From Thermohalobaculum sp039822785 (GTDB taxonomy: Bacteria > Pseudomonadota > Alphaproteobacteria > Rhodobacterales > Rhodobacteraceae): 64,000 nucleotides of DNA. Both the position numbers and the translations under genes were made by a program. The first letter of the stretch is position 1; each line of letters opens with the position of its first letter. Below the pieces are notes generated by a model, which searched no databases, had not been told where the DNA came from, and saw only the letters and a program-made list of their open reading frames with translations. Positions 35,849 through 46,258 of this stretch are shown in pieces. The DNA lies in contig JBCBMO010000005.1 of assembly GCA_039822785.1 (NCBI GenBank), positions 124,001 to 188,000 on the forward strand. The letters run 5' to 3'.

Positions 35849-35992
35849 CCGCGCGCGCCGACCAGTCTTGTCGCGAGGTGGGCTCCTGTGCGGACTCACT
35901 GCGCATCCCCTGATCGATACGCTGCGTCGGCGTGAAAAACGGCGTCATACAGATCGACTCCCACCTCTCCTTCCGTACCGAAAGGACCTCAG

Positions 35993-36478
35993 ATGAAAAT
36001 GCTCAAACAGCTCGCGCTCGCCACCGGCGTCGTCGCGCTCTCTATCCTGCCGACGGCAGCAAGCGACGGTTATCCGGCCGAGGCGGAGATCCTGAAATCC
36101 ATCGAGGGCGAGCTCACAGCGCTGCAGAAGAAGCTCGACGGCATCATGGTCGAGCGCGGCGTGCGCGGCTGGCGCATGGAGTACACGCTCGAAGCGCCGA
36201 ACGGCGACGTCCTGGCCGCGCGGTTCCTGACGGCAAGCGCCGTCAGCGCAGGAGGCGACCGCTGCTCGGTCACCGCCGGCAGCGGCTCGATCATCTTCCA
36301 GAGCGGTCCACAGTACATGGTCTGGTGCGATGGCTCGGCCCCGAGCGACGGCAAGCTGAGCTGGGATCTCTACCAGCTTCGCTTGAACGGCAACTTCAGC
36401 TGGCTGACGGGTGCGCAGGACATCCTTTGCACTGAACCCTACGTGAACCCGGTTGCCCTGGCGGCGTTCTGCAGCTGA
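35993..36478 (+). CDS. small secreted protein, unknown function
   Basis: 161 aa with a signal peptide (MKMLKQLALATGVVALSIL...AAS). The mature chain starts with a helix (EILKSIEGELTALQKKLDGI) and continues as a beta-rich domain containing three cysteines that could pair (DRCSVT, MVWCDG, ILCTEP) plus a fourth at the end (AFCS). I do not recognise the family. It has its own promoter, a leader of about 138 bases and a good RBS (AAAGGACCTCAG), so it is probably a well-expressed single-gene unit. Confidence 0.7.
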   Translation: MKMLKQLALATGVVALSILPTAASDGYPAEAEILKSIEGELTALQKKLDGIMVERGVRGWRMEYTLEAPNGDVLAARFLTASAVSAGGDRCSVTAGSGSIIFQSGPQYMVWCDGSAPSDGKLSWDLYQLRLNGNFSWLTGAQDILCTEPYVNPVALAAFCS

Positions 36479-36506
36479 GGCCGCCCCGCCAAGGGCAAGC
36501 CCTTAA

Positions 36507-36546
36507 AGAAAAAACCCCGCCGCCAAGGTGTCCTTGGCCGCGGGGT
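36507..36546 (-). terminator. rho-independent terminator of the DUF4212-actP operon
   Basis: A 15-bp stem with one mismatch (36514-36528 with 36532-36546, 3-base loop) is followed on the minus strand by a T-rich tail (complement of 36507-36513). It lies after the symporter stop at 36630 and may also slow transcription arriving from the left. Confidence 0.8.
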
Positions 36547-36629
36547 AGAAGGCCGACCGCCCGGGATGACAGAGGCGGCCGGTAGAGTGCGGCCCCCCGC
36601 CCCGATCACGGGGTGGGAGCCGCGACGTC

Positions 36630-38411
36630 TCAGTGCGCCGAGGGAGCCGAGGTGGTCTCGCCGGCCATCTGCGGGACGCGGATGGAGTTGACGAGGTCCC
36701 GGATCTCCTTCGGCGGCGCCTCGGTGGCGTTGGAGACCATGATCGCCGTGCCGAAGTTCAGCAGCGCGCCGATCGAACCGATGGCCAGCGGCGAGATGCC
36801 CAGCACCCAGTACTCGGCCGTGTCCGGGAAGAACGCGGTGCCCGGGATGAACAGCCAGCCCTTGAAGCTGAAGATGTAGCAGAGGGTGAAGGTCAGACCG
36901 ACGAGCATGCCCGCGATCGCGCCCTTGTTGTTCACCCGGCTGGAGAAGATGCCCATCATCAGCACCGGGAAGATCGAGGCCGCGGCGATGCCGAAGGCAA
37001 GCGCCACCGTCTGGGCCGCAAAGCCCGGCGGATTGAGGCCTAGCCAGGTCGCCACACAGATGGCCACGGCCATCGAGATGCGTGCGGCGAGCAGCTCGTT
37101 CTTCTCGGAGATGTTGGGCGTCAGCGTGCCCTTCAGCAGGTCGTGGCTGATCGCGGAGCTGATCGCGAGCAAGAGACCCGCGGCCGTCGACAGTGCGGCG
37201 GCGATACCACCGGCAGCGACGAGCGCGATGACCCAGCCCGGAAGCTGCGCGATCTCAGGGTTGGCGAGGACGAGGATGTCCCGGTTCACCGTGAGCTCCG
37301 AGCCCTGGAAGCCACGTGCGGCCGCCAGCGCCTGACCGGCCTCGGACTTGTCGTCGTAGACCTGGATCAGGCCGTCGCCGTTCTTGTCCTCGAACTTCAG
37401 AAGACCGGTCTCTTCCCAGGTCTTCATCCAGCCCGGACGCTGCTCATAGGCCAGCGCCTCGGCCTGCGGGCCGTTCGGGTAGACGGTGTCCAGCAGGTTC
37501 AGACGCGCCATGGCACCAACCGCAGGAGCGCAGAGGTACAGCAGCGCAATGAACACCAGCGCCCAGCCGGCGGACCAGCGCGCGTCCTTCACCTTCGGCA
37601 CGGTGAAGAAGCGGATGATCACGTGCGGCAGACCGGCGGTACCGATCATGAGCGTGAGCGTGAACAGCAGCATGTTGAAGGTGGAGCCCGAGTACTCGGT
37701 GTACTGCGAGAAGCCGAGATCCGTCAGCAGGCCGTTCAGGGTGACCAGCAGCGGCTCGCCCGAGCCGGTGTGATCCGAGAACAGACCCATCGGCGGCAGC
37801 GGCGTACCCGTCAGCTGCAGCGAGATGAAGATCGCCGGCACCGTGTAGGCGAAGATCAGCACGACATACTGAGCCACCTGGGTGTAGGTGACGCCCTTCA
37901 TGCCGCCGAGCACGGCATAGAAGAACACGACACCCGCGCCCAGCAGCAGGCCGGTGGTGTTGTCGACCTCGAGGAAGCGCGAGAAGGCGACGCCCACACC
38001 GGTCATCTGACCGATGACGTAGGTGATGGAGGCCACGATCAGGCAGAGCACCGCGATGATGCGCGCCGTCGGGCTGTAGAACCGGTCGCCGATGAACTCC
38101 GGCACCGTGAACTTGCCGAACTTGCGCAGGTACGGGGCCAGCAGGAGGGCGAGCAGCACGTAGCCGCCGGTCCAGCCCATCAGGAAGGCCGAGCCGAAGT
38201 AGCCGGTGAAGGCGATGAGGCCCGCCATCGAGATGAAGGAGGCCGCAGACATCCAGTCGGCCGCAGTGGCCATACCGTTGGTGACCGGGTGCACGCCACG
38301 ACCCGCCGCATAGAACTCGGAGGTCGAGCCGGCGCGGGCCCAGAAGGCGATGCCGATGTAGAGCGCGAAGCTCGCACCGACGAAAAGGATGTTAAGAAGT
38401 GTTTGATCCAT
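36630..38411 (-). CDS. actP: acetate/cation symporter large subunit (ActP-like, VC_2705 type)
   Basis: 593 aa sodium:solute symporter with about 13 membrane helices. Typical SSS features include the N-terminal YAAGRGVHPVTNGMATAADWMSAASF and GGMKGVTYTQVAQYVVL. A long insertion (~300-390, with a DKNGDGLIQVYDD EF-hand-like stretch) is characteristic of the VC_2705 subfamily that pairs with a small DUF4212 subunit, as here (6 bp apart). With acs upstream in the same direction, acetate or another short carboxylate is the likely substrate, taken up with sodium. Confidence 0.87.
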   Translation of the reverse strand: MDQTLLNILFVGASFALYIGIAFWARAGSTSEFYAAGRGVHPVTNGMATAADWMSAASFISMAGLIAFTGYFGSAFLMGWTGGYVLLALLLAPYLRKFGKFTVPEFIGDRFYSPTARIIAVLCLIVASITYVIGQMTGVGVAFSRFLEVDNTTGLLLGAGVVFFYAVLGGMKGVTYTQVAQYVVLIFAYTVPAIFISLQLTGTPLPPMGLFSDHTGSGEPLLVTLNGLLTDLGFSQYTEYSGSTFNMLLFTLTLMIGTAGLPHVIIRFFTVPKVKDARWSAGWALVFIALLYLCAPAVGAMARLNLLDTVYPNGPQAEALAYEQRPGWMKTWEETGLLKFEDKNGDGLIQVYDDKSEAGQALAAARGFQGSELTVNRDILVLANPEIAQLPGWVIALVAAGGIAAALSTAAGLLLAISSAISHDLLKGTLTPNISEKNELLAARISMAVAICVATWLGLNPPGFAAQTVALAFGIAAASIFPVLMMGIFSSRVNNKGAIAGMLVGLTFTLCYIFSFKGWLFIPGTAFFPDTAEYWVLGISPLAIGSIGALLNFGTAIMVSNATEAPPKEIRDLVNSIRVPQMAGETTSAPSAH

Positions 38412-38417
38412 CGGTCC

Positions 38418-38678
38418 TCACTCCTCCTCGACGCCCATGCGACGGTCGAGACCGTTCATGTAGAAGGCGTAGAAAAAGATCAGCGCGAGGAACACGAGGA
38501 TCGAGCCCTGTTGCGCAAACCAGAAACCAAGGTCGGTGCCCCCAACCTCAATGCCCTTCAGTAGCGGGCGCAGCAGAATGCCGAACCCAAAGGATACCGT
38601 CGCCCAAATGATCAGGCAGATCCTGACGACGCGGATGTTTGCCTTCCAATAGGCGTCCGCGAGTTCTTCGTTTGACAT
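38418..38678 (-). CDS. DUF4212 small subunit of the sodium/solute symporter
   Basis: 86 aa with two membrane helices (ICLIIWATVSFGFGILL and ILVFLALIFFYAFYMNGL). The WKANIRVVRICLIIWATVSF and FWFAQQGSILVFLALIFFYA stretches are typical of DUF4212. It is always found just upstream of a VC_2705-type symporter gene and is probably a permanent subunit. The stop lies 6 bp before the symporter ATG. Confidence 0.9.
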   Translation of the reverse strand: MSNEELADAYWKANIRVVRICLIIWATVSFGFGILLRPLLKGIEVGGTDLGFWFAQQGSILVFLALIFFYAFYMNGLDRRMGVEEE

Positions 38679-38819
38679 TGTCGTCGTTCTCCCAGGCTTG
38701 TTTCGTCCTAGTGCCGGCCGGTCTTACCCTCCCGATCCGGTCGTCTTAGCCGGCGCGAGGGGGCACCGGGAGCGGGCAGGACGCCCGTCGTTTGGCCCGC
38801 CTCCCGGCGGACGTGGTCC

Positions 38820-38845
38820 GGGCCCGGCCGGAGGAGGCCGGACCC
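38820..38845 (-). terminator. GC-rich hairpin after acs
   Basis: A 10-bp stem with one mismatch (38820-38829 with 38836-38845) around a GGAGGA loop lies directly after the acs stop. There is no T-run, so it may only stabilise the message or pause transcription before the symporter genes. Confidence 0.35.
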
Positions 38846-38854
38846 AGGATCGGG

Positions 38855-40813
<1,959 letters not shown>

Positions 40814-41166
40814 GCGGGGCCTCCTCCCAGGCATTGTGGATTCTCGTTGGTGCAGAATTCGAAACTACCTTCCGCACTCCGGCAATGCCGTAATTGATCT
40901 AGGTCATGCCCTCAACAACGCGCTGAAAACTCAAGCAAACTCTGTAAATTCACAGACAGCGAGCGGAGATCGTCAGTAAATTTCACTCGCTTTTGAAAAC
41001 CCGTTCCGGCACAAGCGGTTGCGGGACGCTACCCGTTGAGACAATCGGCGGTTGCGTCTCTGAAATTTCATTGCGCGCCCGCGACGGGCCATAGCGTCGC
41101 ACCCGACTTGCGGCGGCCCCAGGCGGCCCCGCAGGCCTACAATCAGCGAAACACTGGGAGAAACCC
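40814..41166. other. 353-bp divergent region between acs and cysteine synthase
   Basis: AT-richer than its flanks, with no gene I can support. It should carry both promoters. Visible signal: an FNR/CRP-like half-conserved dyad at 40894-40907. The stretch 40910-40990 is rich in A and T and suits the acs promoter. Confidence 0.45.
40894..40907. promoter_or_regulatory. FNR/CRP-superfamily-like site upstream of acs
   Basis: TTGATCTAGGTCAT matches the FNR/Dnr pattern TTGAT-N4-RTCAA except for the last bases. It is 81 bp upstream of the acs start codon, a suitable place for an activator. Confidence 0.4.
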
Positions 41167-42258
41167 ATGTCCCCCCTCGAGACCCCCGGCACCATCCGCA
41201 CCACCGACGGCCGCGCCCGGCTCTACGACAGCGTGCTCGACACCGTCGGGGACACGCCCTGCATCCGCATCAACAAGCTCGCGCCCGATCACGTCGCGCT
41301 TTACGTCAAGGCGGAGTTCTTCAATCCGGCCGCCTCGGTGAAGGATCGGCTGGCGATGAACATCATCGAGGGGGCGGAGCGTGAGGGGCGCATTCAGCCC
41401 GGCCAGACGGTGGTAGAGGCGACCTCGGGCAACACGGGCATCGGCCTGGCCATGGTCTGTGCGGCCAAGGGCTATCCGCTGGTCGTCACCATGGCCGACA
41501 GCTTCTCGATCGAGCGGCGCCGCCTGATGCGCTTTCTCGGCGCCAAGGTCGTGCTGACGCCGCGCGCCCAAAAGGGCTTCGGCATGTACCAAAAGGCCAA
41601 GGAGCTGGCGGAGGCGAACGGCTGGTTCCTGGCAAGCCAGTTCGAGACGTCGGACAATGCCGCGATCCACGAGAGCACGACCGCGCGCGAGATCCTGGCG
41701 GATTTCAAGGAGACGGGCCTCACCCATTGGATCGGCGGCTATGGCACCGGCGGCACGGTCTCGGGCATCGGCCGTGTGCTGAAGAAGACCTGGCCGGACC
41801 TCAAGATCGTCCTGTCGGAGCCTACGAACGCGCAGCTCGTCGGCTCCGGCACGCCCCAGGGCCGCAACGCCGCCAACCAGCCGGAGCATTCGCACCCGGC
41901 CTTCGAGCCGCACCCGATCCAGGGCTGGACCCCGGATTTCATCCCGCATGTGCTGCAGGAGGCGATCGACGGCGGTTACTACGACGAGATGATCCCCGTC
42001 GCGGGACCCGAGGCGATGGAGTGGTCGCGCAAGCTAGCCCAGCATGAGGGCATCCTGACCGGTGTCTCGGGCGGCGCTTCGATGGCGGTGGCGATGAAGG
42101 TGGCCGAAAGCGCGCCCGCAGGCTCGGTCATGGTCGCCATGTTGGCCGATACCGGCGAGCGCTATCTCTCCACCCCGCTCTTCGAAGCCTACGGCGCGGA
42201 CATGGATGAGGGGGAAATCGCGATCTCGAAGTCCACCCCGGGCTATCAGCTCGACTGA
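41167..42258 (+). CDS. cysteine synthase A-like PLP enzyme
   Basis: 363 aa, fold type II PLP enzyme. PLP lysine in NPAASVKDRLAMNII (Lys ~59), substrate loop EATSGNTGIGLAM, phosphate-binding GGYGTGGTVSGIGRVLK and C-terminal LADTGERYLSTPLFE are all present. It should make cysteine from O-acetylserine and sulfide. It is somewhat longer than CysK (~310-320 aa), mainly through an N-terminal extension and an insertion around NAANQPEHSHPAFEPHPIQGW, which is a known alphaproteobacterial variant. No sulfate-assimilation gene is adjacent. Strong start: ATG 41167 behind GGGAGAAACCC. Confidence 0.9.
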   Translation: MSPLETPGTIRTTDGRARLYDSVLDTVGDTPCIRINKLAPDHVALYVKAEFFNPAASVKDRLAMNIIEGAEREGRIQPGQTVVEATSGNTGIGLAMVCAAKGYPLVVTMADSFSIERRRLMRFLGAKVVLTPRAQKGFGMYQKAKELAEANGWFLASQFETSDNAAIHESTTAREILADFKETGLTHWIGGYGTGGTVSGIGRVLKKTWPDLKIVLSEPTNAQLVGSGTPQGRNAANQPEHSHPAFEPHPIQGWTPDFIPHVLQEAIDGGYYDEMIPVAGPEAMEWSRKLAQHEGILTGVSGGASMAVAMKVAESAPAGSVMVAMLADTGERYLSTPLFEAYGADMDEGEIAISKSTPGYQLD

Positions 42259-42426
42259 AGCGGCGAGCCTCGCGGCCTTCCCCTGCCCGCGGGGGGAGGA
42301 AGCACGAACGGTCACGCTCGCCCCATCGAAGACACCCCATCGCCGGCGGCGCCTTGTGGTGGCCCCGGCGCGCCCTACCCTCAAACCGTCGCGGCGTGCG
42401 GCGGCACAGCAGGGGGCGGCGACGGC

Positions 42427-43347
42427 ATGCGGGAGACGACCTTCTTCGACCGGCTCACCATCGGCCCTGCGGCGCGCATAGGCAGCATTGGCGGGATGAT
42501 CGCGGCGGACAGCGGCGTGGTCCACTACCTCGCCGACGGCCGGCGCACCGCAGCCGGCAGCTTAGAGGGCGCAGGCTCGACACCCGTCGTCCTGCTGCAC
42601 GGGGCAAGCGGGAACCTGCGCGACTTCGCGATCTCGCTGCTGCCAAGCCTCGCCCGCCATCGCCATACCATCGCCCTCGACCGCCCCGGCTTCGGCCATT
42701 CCAGCCGTGCTGCTGGCAGCGACCTTCTCTCGGGCCAGGTGCGGGTGCTGCGCCGCGCGCTCCGCCGGCTCGGCCATCGGCGCTACCATCTGGTCGGGCA
42801 CAGCTACGGCGGCGCGGTCGCGCTCGACTGGGCGCTGCGCCACCCCGAGGACGTCGCCTCCCTCGGCCTCGTCTCGGCGGTCAGCATGGACTGGGGCGGC
42901 CATCTCGCCCCCTTCTATCGTCTCGGCCGTCTGGCCGGTCTGCGGTTCCTCGTCAGCCAGATGGCCCCTTTCGCGCCGGAACGCTTCGTCGCCCAGACCC
43001 TGCAGGGTGTCTTCGCGCCCGCGCCGGTGCCCGAGCGATACCGCGAGGAGGCCGGGATCGACCTGGCGCTGCGCCCGGCGACCTTCCGGCTCAACCAACG
43101 CCAGATCACCACGCTCTATCCCCAGATCCTGGAGCAGGTGCCGCAGTATGATCGGCTGCGCTGCCCCGTGGCGATCGTGCATGGGACGGCCGATGAGATC
43201 GTGCCGGCTGCAGTCCATGCTGGCCCGCTGGCCGAGCGGCTGTCGACGGCCCGCCTCACCCTCCTCCCCGGCGCGGGGCATATGCCCCACCACACCCATC
43301 GCGAGGCGGTCACCGAGGCCCTGCTCGCCGGGATGGCGGAAGCCTAG
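42427..43347 (+). CDS. alpha/beta hydrolase
   Basis: 306 aa. Oxyanion region VVLLHGASGNLRDF, nucleophile elbow GHSYGGAV (Ser ~122), a late acid in VHGTADEIVP and a catalytic His in GAGHMPHH complete the triad. It is cytoplasmic or peripheral; the substrate is unknown. The sequence up to residue ~30 has a hydrophobic, less conserved look and an internal ATG (MIAADSGVVHYL) is an alternative start. It follows the cysteine synthase by 168 bp on the same strand but no functional link is evident. Confidence 0.8.
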   Translation: MRETTFFDRLTIGPAARIGSIGGMIAADSGVVHYLADGRRTAAGSLEGAGSTPVVLLHGASGNLRDFAISLLPSLARHRHTIALDRPGFGHSSRAAGSDLLSGQVRVLRRALRRLGHRRYHLVGHSYGGAVALDWALRHPEDVASLGLVSAVSMDWGGHLAPFYRLGRLAGLRFLVSQMAPFAPERFVAQTLQGVFAPAPVPERYREEAGIDLALRPATFRLNQRQITTLYPQILEQVPQYDRLRCPVAIVHGTADEIVPAAVHAGPLAERLSTARLTLLPGAGHMPHHTHREAVTEALLAGMAEA

Positions 43348-43492
43348 GGACGGGCCGAAACGCCGGCCGCTACCAGCGCGTGGCACCCAGCAGGCAGGGG
43401 TGGGGGATCAACGTACCGTTGGCCAGCCTGTCGCCCCCTCTCCTGCAGGGGTCTCTGAAAGGGGCCCAGCACGACCGCTCTTGGAACCGTCC

Positions 43493-43521
43493 GTCTTCGC
43501 GACCTCAATCTTCGCGAAGAC
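43493..43521. terminator. inverted repeat in the convergent gap after the hydrolase
   Basis: A perfect 10-bp stem, GTCTTCGCGA (43493-43502) with TCGCGAAGAC (43512-43521), lies between convergent genes. A second GC-rich hairpin at 43566-43585 is followed by TCTTTT on the plus strand and is the likelier terminator of the hydrolase gene. Confidence 0.5.
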
Positions 43522-43600
43522 TTCACGATCCGCCGTCAATCCTGACGTGGGTGGGCTCGGGAGCCGGGGGGCAGGCGCCCGCCCCTCTTTTGCAGCAGGC

Positions 43601-44815
43601 CTAGGGCTGCGCCTCGGCAAATCCCCAGCGCCAAAGTGCGGGACCCTCACGGCCATAGGCCTGGGCGATCACCATCTTGTGGACCTCGTCGGCGCCATCG
43701 ACTAGGCGCGCCTGGCGGGCATAGCGATAGATCCACTCGAGCACCGTATCGGTGGAGTATCCGCGGGCACCGCAGATCTGGATCGCATCGTCCGCGGCCC
43801 GATGCAGGGTCTCGGCCACCTGGATCTTGGCCATGGAGATCGCCGTCTTCGCCCGGTCGCCCTGATCGAGCAGCCAGGCCGCCTTCATCGTCAGCAACCG
43901 CCCCAACTCGATCTGATGGGCGATCGCGCCCAGCTTCACCTGCACCGTCTCCCGCTCTGCAAGACGCACCCCGAACCCCTCACGCTCGGCCGCATAGGCG
44001 CCCGCGATCTCCATGCAGCGCTTGGCAAGCCCCAGCCAGCGCATGCAATGCGTCAGCCGGGCGGGGCCGAGGCGGATCTGCGTGACCTTGAGGCCGTCGC
44101 CCTCCTCCAAGAGGCGGTTCTCGAAGGGCACCTCCAGCCCATCGAAGACCAGTTCGCAATGCCCGCCGTGCTCCTCCGGCCCCATGATCCCGATGCGCCG
44201 CTCGATGCGCCAGCCGGGCTGGTCCGCATCGAACAGCAGCGCCGTGAGCCCCTTGCGCGGGTCGTCCGACGTCCGCGCCATCAGGATGAACTTTTGGGCC
44301 ACGCCCGCGCCGGTGATGTACCACTTGCGTCCCGTTACCCGGTAGCCGGTGTTGGTCCGCTCCGCGCGGGTCAGCATCATCGAGGGATCCGATCCCGCGC
44401 CCGGCGCAGGTTCGGTCATCGCGAAGGCCGAACGCGCCTGCCCGGCCACCACCGGCGCCAACCAGTCGGCCTGCTGCAGGGGCGTGCCGATCTGTGCGAG
44501 CAGCCGCATGTTCCCGTCGTCCGGAGCGGCGGCGTTGAAGCAGACCGGGCCGAAGACGGAGCGGTTCATCTCCTCATAGGCCGCGGCGAGACCCGTGAAG
44601 GTGAGCCCGAGACCGCCCTGCGCCACGGGCACGTTCGGCGCCCAGAGACCGGCGGCCTGAACCTTCGCGCGCAGCCCGGTCAGCACCGCCTCGGGCAGGT
44701 TGCCATGGTCGGCGAAGTGCGCGGGATCGGCTTCGAGCGGCAGGATCTCCTCGGCGACAAAGGCGGCGACGCGGGCGCGATAGGCCTCGCTCGCCGGATC
44801 GAGGGTGAAGTCCAT
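43601..44815 (-). CDS. acyl-CoA dehydrogenase
   Basis: 404 aa, standard length. FAD and substrate signatures are present: AFAMTEPAPGAGSDPSMM (~130-147), the KWYITGA strand, and the C-terminal QICGARGYSTDTVLEWIYRYARQARLVDGADEVHK. The catalytic-base position of the family is not certain from sequence alone. It oxidises an acyl-CoA to the enoyl-CoA and passes electrons to ETF. It resembles the ACAD10/11-like and long/branched-chain group. The ATG at 44815 has GGGAGG upstream. It lies 56 bp downstream of the SDR gene and is probably co-transcribed. Confidence 0.9.
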   Translation of the reverse strand: MDFTLDPASEAYRARVAAFVAEEILPLEADPAHFADHGNLPEAVLTGLRAKVQAAGLWAPNVPVAQGGLGLTFTGLAAAYEEMNRSVFGPVCFNAAAPDDGNMRLLAQIGTPLQQADWLAPVVAGQARSAFAMTEPAPGAGSDPSMMLTRAERTNTGYRVTGRKWYITGAGVAQKFILMARTSDDPRKGLTALLFDADQPGWRIERRIGIMGPEEHGGHCELVFDGLEVPFENRLLEEGDGLKVTQIRLGPARLTHCMRWLGLAKRCMEIAGAYAAEREGFGVRLAERETVQVKLGAIAHQIELGRLLTMKAAWLLDQGDRAKTAISMAKIQVAETLHRAADDAIQICGARGYSTDTVLEWIYRYARQARLVDGADEVHKMVIAQAYGREGPALWRWGFAEAQP

Positions 44816-44871
44816 GGGGCCTCCCTGGCGCGTCTCTTGTCGCGGCGTCTCTCTCGGGCGCGCGCCCTGCT

Positions 44872-45639
44872 CTATAGCGCGCGGCAGAGATGCCCGCCAT
44901 CGACCGGGATGACCGCGCCGGTGATATAGGCCCCGGCATCGGAGAGCAGGAGCTCGAGCGGCCCCTCCAGATCCTCGGGCCGGCCGAAGCGGCGCATTGG
45001 GATGACCTGGCGGATCTCCTCGCCCGCGGGGCTCTCGAGGAACGCCCGATTGATCTCCGTGGGGATGTAGCCGGGGGCGATGGCATTCACCCGGATGTTG
45101 TGGCGCGCCCATTCGAGCGCGAGGCACCGCGTCAGATGCACCAGCCCCGCCTTGGCCGCCGCATAGGCCGCCACCCCCTGCCCGGTGCCAAAACCGAGGA
45201 TCGAGGCGGTGGAGACGATCGCACCGCCACCGCCCTCCGCCATGGCGCGGGCGGCCGCCTGAGCCACGGTAAAGGCCCCGGTGAGGTTGGTATCGATGAC
45301 CCGCTGCCACTCGGTGGCCGGCATCTCCAGCGCCTTGCCACCCCAGGCGACGCCCGCGTTGTTGATCAGCCCGTCCAGCCGACCGCGCCAGGCGAGGGCT
45401 TGCCTTATGGCAGTTTCGACCGCTTCCGGATCGGTCACATCCAGCTCAAACGGCTGGCAAGTTCCGTTTTCGACCCCCGGAAGACGGTTCAGTGATTCGC
45501 GCCGACGCGCACTTGCCACAACATATGCGCCTTTTCCGACCAGATACCCCGAGATATGCGCACCCAAGCCGCTCGAGGCCCCTGTCAAGAAATAGATTTT
45601 GCCCTGAAGGGTTGTTTTGGCGTCATCTTTCTGCGACAT
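44872..45639 (-). CDS. SDR-family oxidoreductase co-transcribed with acyl-CoA dehydrogenase
   Basis: 255 aa. Cofactor motif FLTGASSGLGAHIS, LINNAGVAWGG, catalytic Ser in IVSTASILGFG and YAAAKAGLVH (YxxxK), then IRVNAIAPGYIPTE. A 3-hydroxyacyl-CoA dehydrogenase-like role would fit the neighbouring acyl-CoA dehydrogenase. The ATG at 45639 is used; a TTG at 45651 is an alternative and no strong RBS is seen for either. It is divergent from an HxlR regulator with two perfect dyads in the 171-bp gap. Confidence 0.87.
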   Translation of the reverse strand: MSQKDDAKTTLQGKIYFLTGASSGLGAHISGYLVGKGAYVVASARRRESLNRLPGVENGTCQPFELDVTDPEAVETAIRQALAWRGRLDGLINNAGVAWGGKALEMPATEWQRVIDTNLTGAFTVAQAAARAMAEGGGGAIVSTASILGFGTGQGVAAYAAAKAGLVHLTRCLALEWARHNIRVNAIAPGYIPTEINRAFLESPAGEEIRQVIPMRRFGRPEDLEGPLELLLSDAGAYITGAVIPVDGGHLCRAL

Positions 45640-45702
45640 CTTGACTGTCAACTTTGCTCAACACTTCGCCTGGAATGTTTCAAAACGCCGTTCTGAGCAC
45701 CC

Positions 45703-45720
45703 CGAAGATCACAATCTTCG
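45703..45720. promoter_or_regulatory. perfect dyad in the SDR/HxlR divergent promoter (site A)
   Basis: CGAAGAT-CACA-ATCTTCG, 7-bp arms with a 4-base spacer, lies 63 bp upstream of the SDR ATG and 90 bp upstream of the HxlR start. Candidate operator. Confidence 0.45.
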
Positions 45721-45754
45721 ATGCTCGCGGGAGGAAGGCAAGGCGCTCCAGACG

Positions 45755-45769
45755 TTCCATGCTATGGAA
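45755..45769. promoter_or_regulatory. perfect dyad in the SDR/HxlR divergent promoter (site B)
   Basis: TTCCAT-GCT-ATGGAA, 6-bp arms with a 3-base spacer, lies 41 bp before the HxlR start codon. Candidate HxlR autoregulatory site. Confidence 0.45.
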
Positions 45770-45810
45770 ACGGTGTCCAGCATGCGACATGCGCTAGAAA
45801 GGACAAGAAC

Positions 45811-46143
45811 GTGGCCGACCTCGAACAGGCAGAAATCACGGCGATGACCGATGCGGTCCGCCAGATCGGTGACAGCTGGACGCTGTTGATCGTCTGGGCG
45901 GCTCTGCGGGGGATCACCCGTTTCGATACTTTCCAGCGGCGCCTCGGCGTGGCCCGGAACATCTTGTCCAACCGCCTCGCACGGCTGGTGGATGAGGGCA
46001 TTCTTGAGAAACGCCCTGTCCACAGCGGCGCGCGCCGGCTGGAGTACCGGATCACTGCAAAGGGCGAAGCCCTGCGCCCGGTGCTCGACTGGATCCAGGA
46101 CTGGGGTTCCAAGAACCGCCGGACGCTGCATCACCAGCGCTGA
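45811..46143 (+). CDS. HxlR-family winged-helix regulator
   Basis: 110 aa from a GTG at 45811 (AAAGGACAAGAAC upstream). The fold core IGDSWTLLIVWAALRGITRF is the HxlR signature, followed by the recognition region GVARNILSNRLARLVDEGIL and the wing RRLEYRITAKGEAL. The conserved N-terminal cysteine of many redox-sensing HxlR proteins (HypR/QorR type) is not present, so redox sensing through that residue is unlikely. It is divergent from the SDR/acyl-CoA dehydrogenase pair, which it probably controls. Confidence 0.85.
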   Translation: MADLEQAEITAMTDAVRQIGDSWTLLIVWAALRGITRFDTFQRRLGVARNILSNRLARLVDEGILEKRPVHSGARRLEYRITAKGEALRPVLDWIQDWGSKNRRTLHHQR

Positions 46144-46258
46144 GCAGCGCCGGTTCAAACACGGCCTAGGGCGCGTGGCCTAGCCACGGGCTCCTGAGCT
46201 GTGACCGACGCATGAGCGTGGCCCGCATCCGTGGGCCCGGCATCCATGGGCTATGACC

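Noticed and set aside
42562..43386. A minus-strand open frame of 274 codons opposite the alpha/beta hydrolase
   Set aside because: The plus-strand frame has a complete Ser-His-Asp hydrolase pattern; the opposite frame has none.
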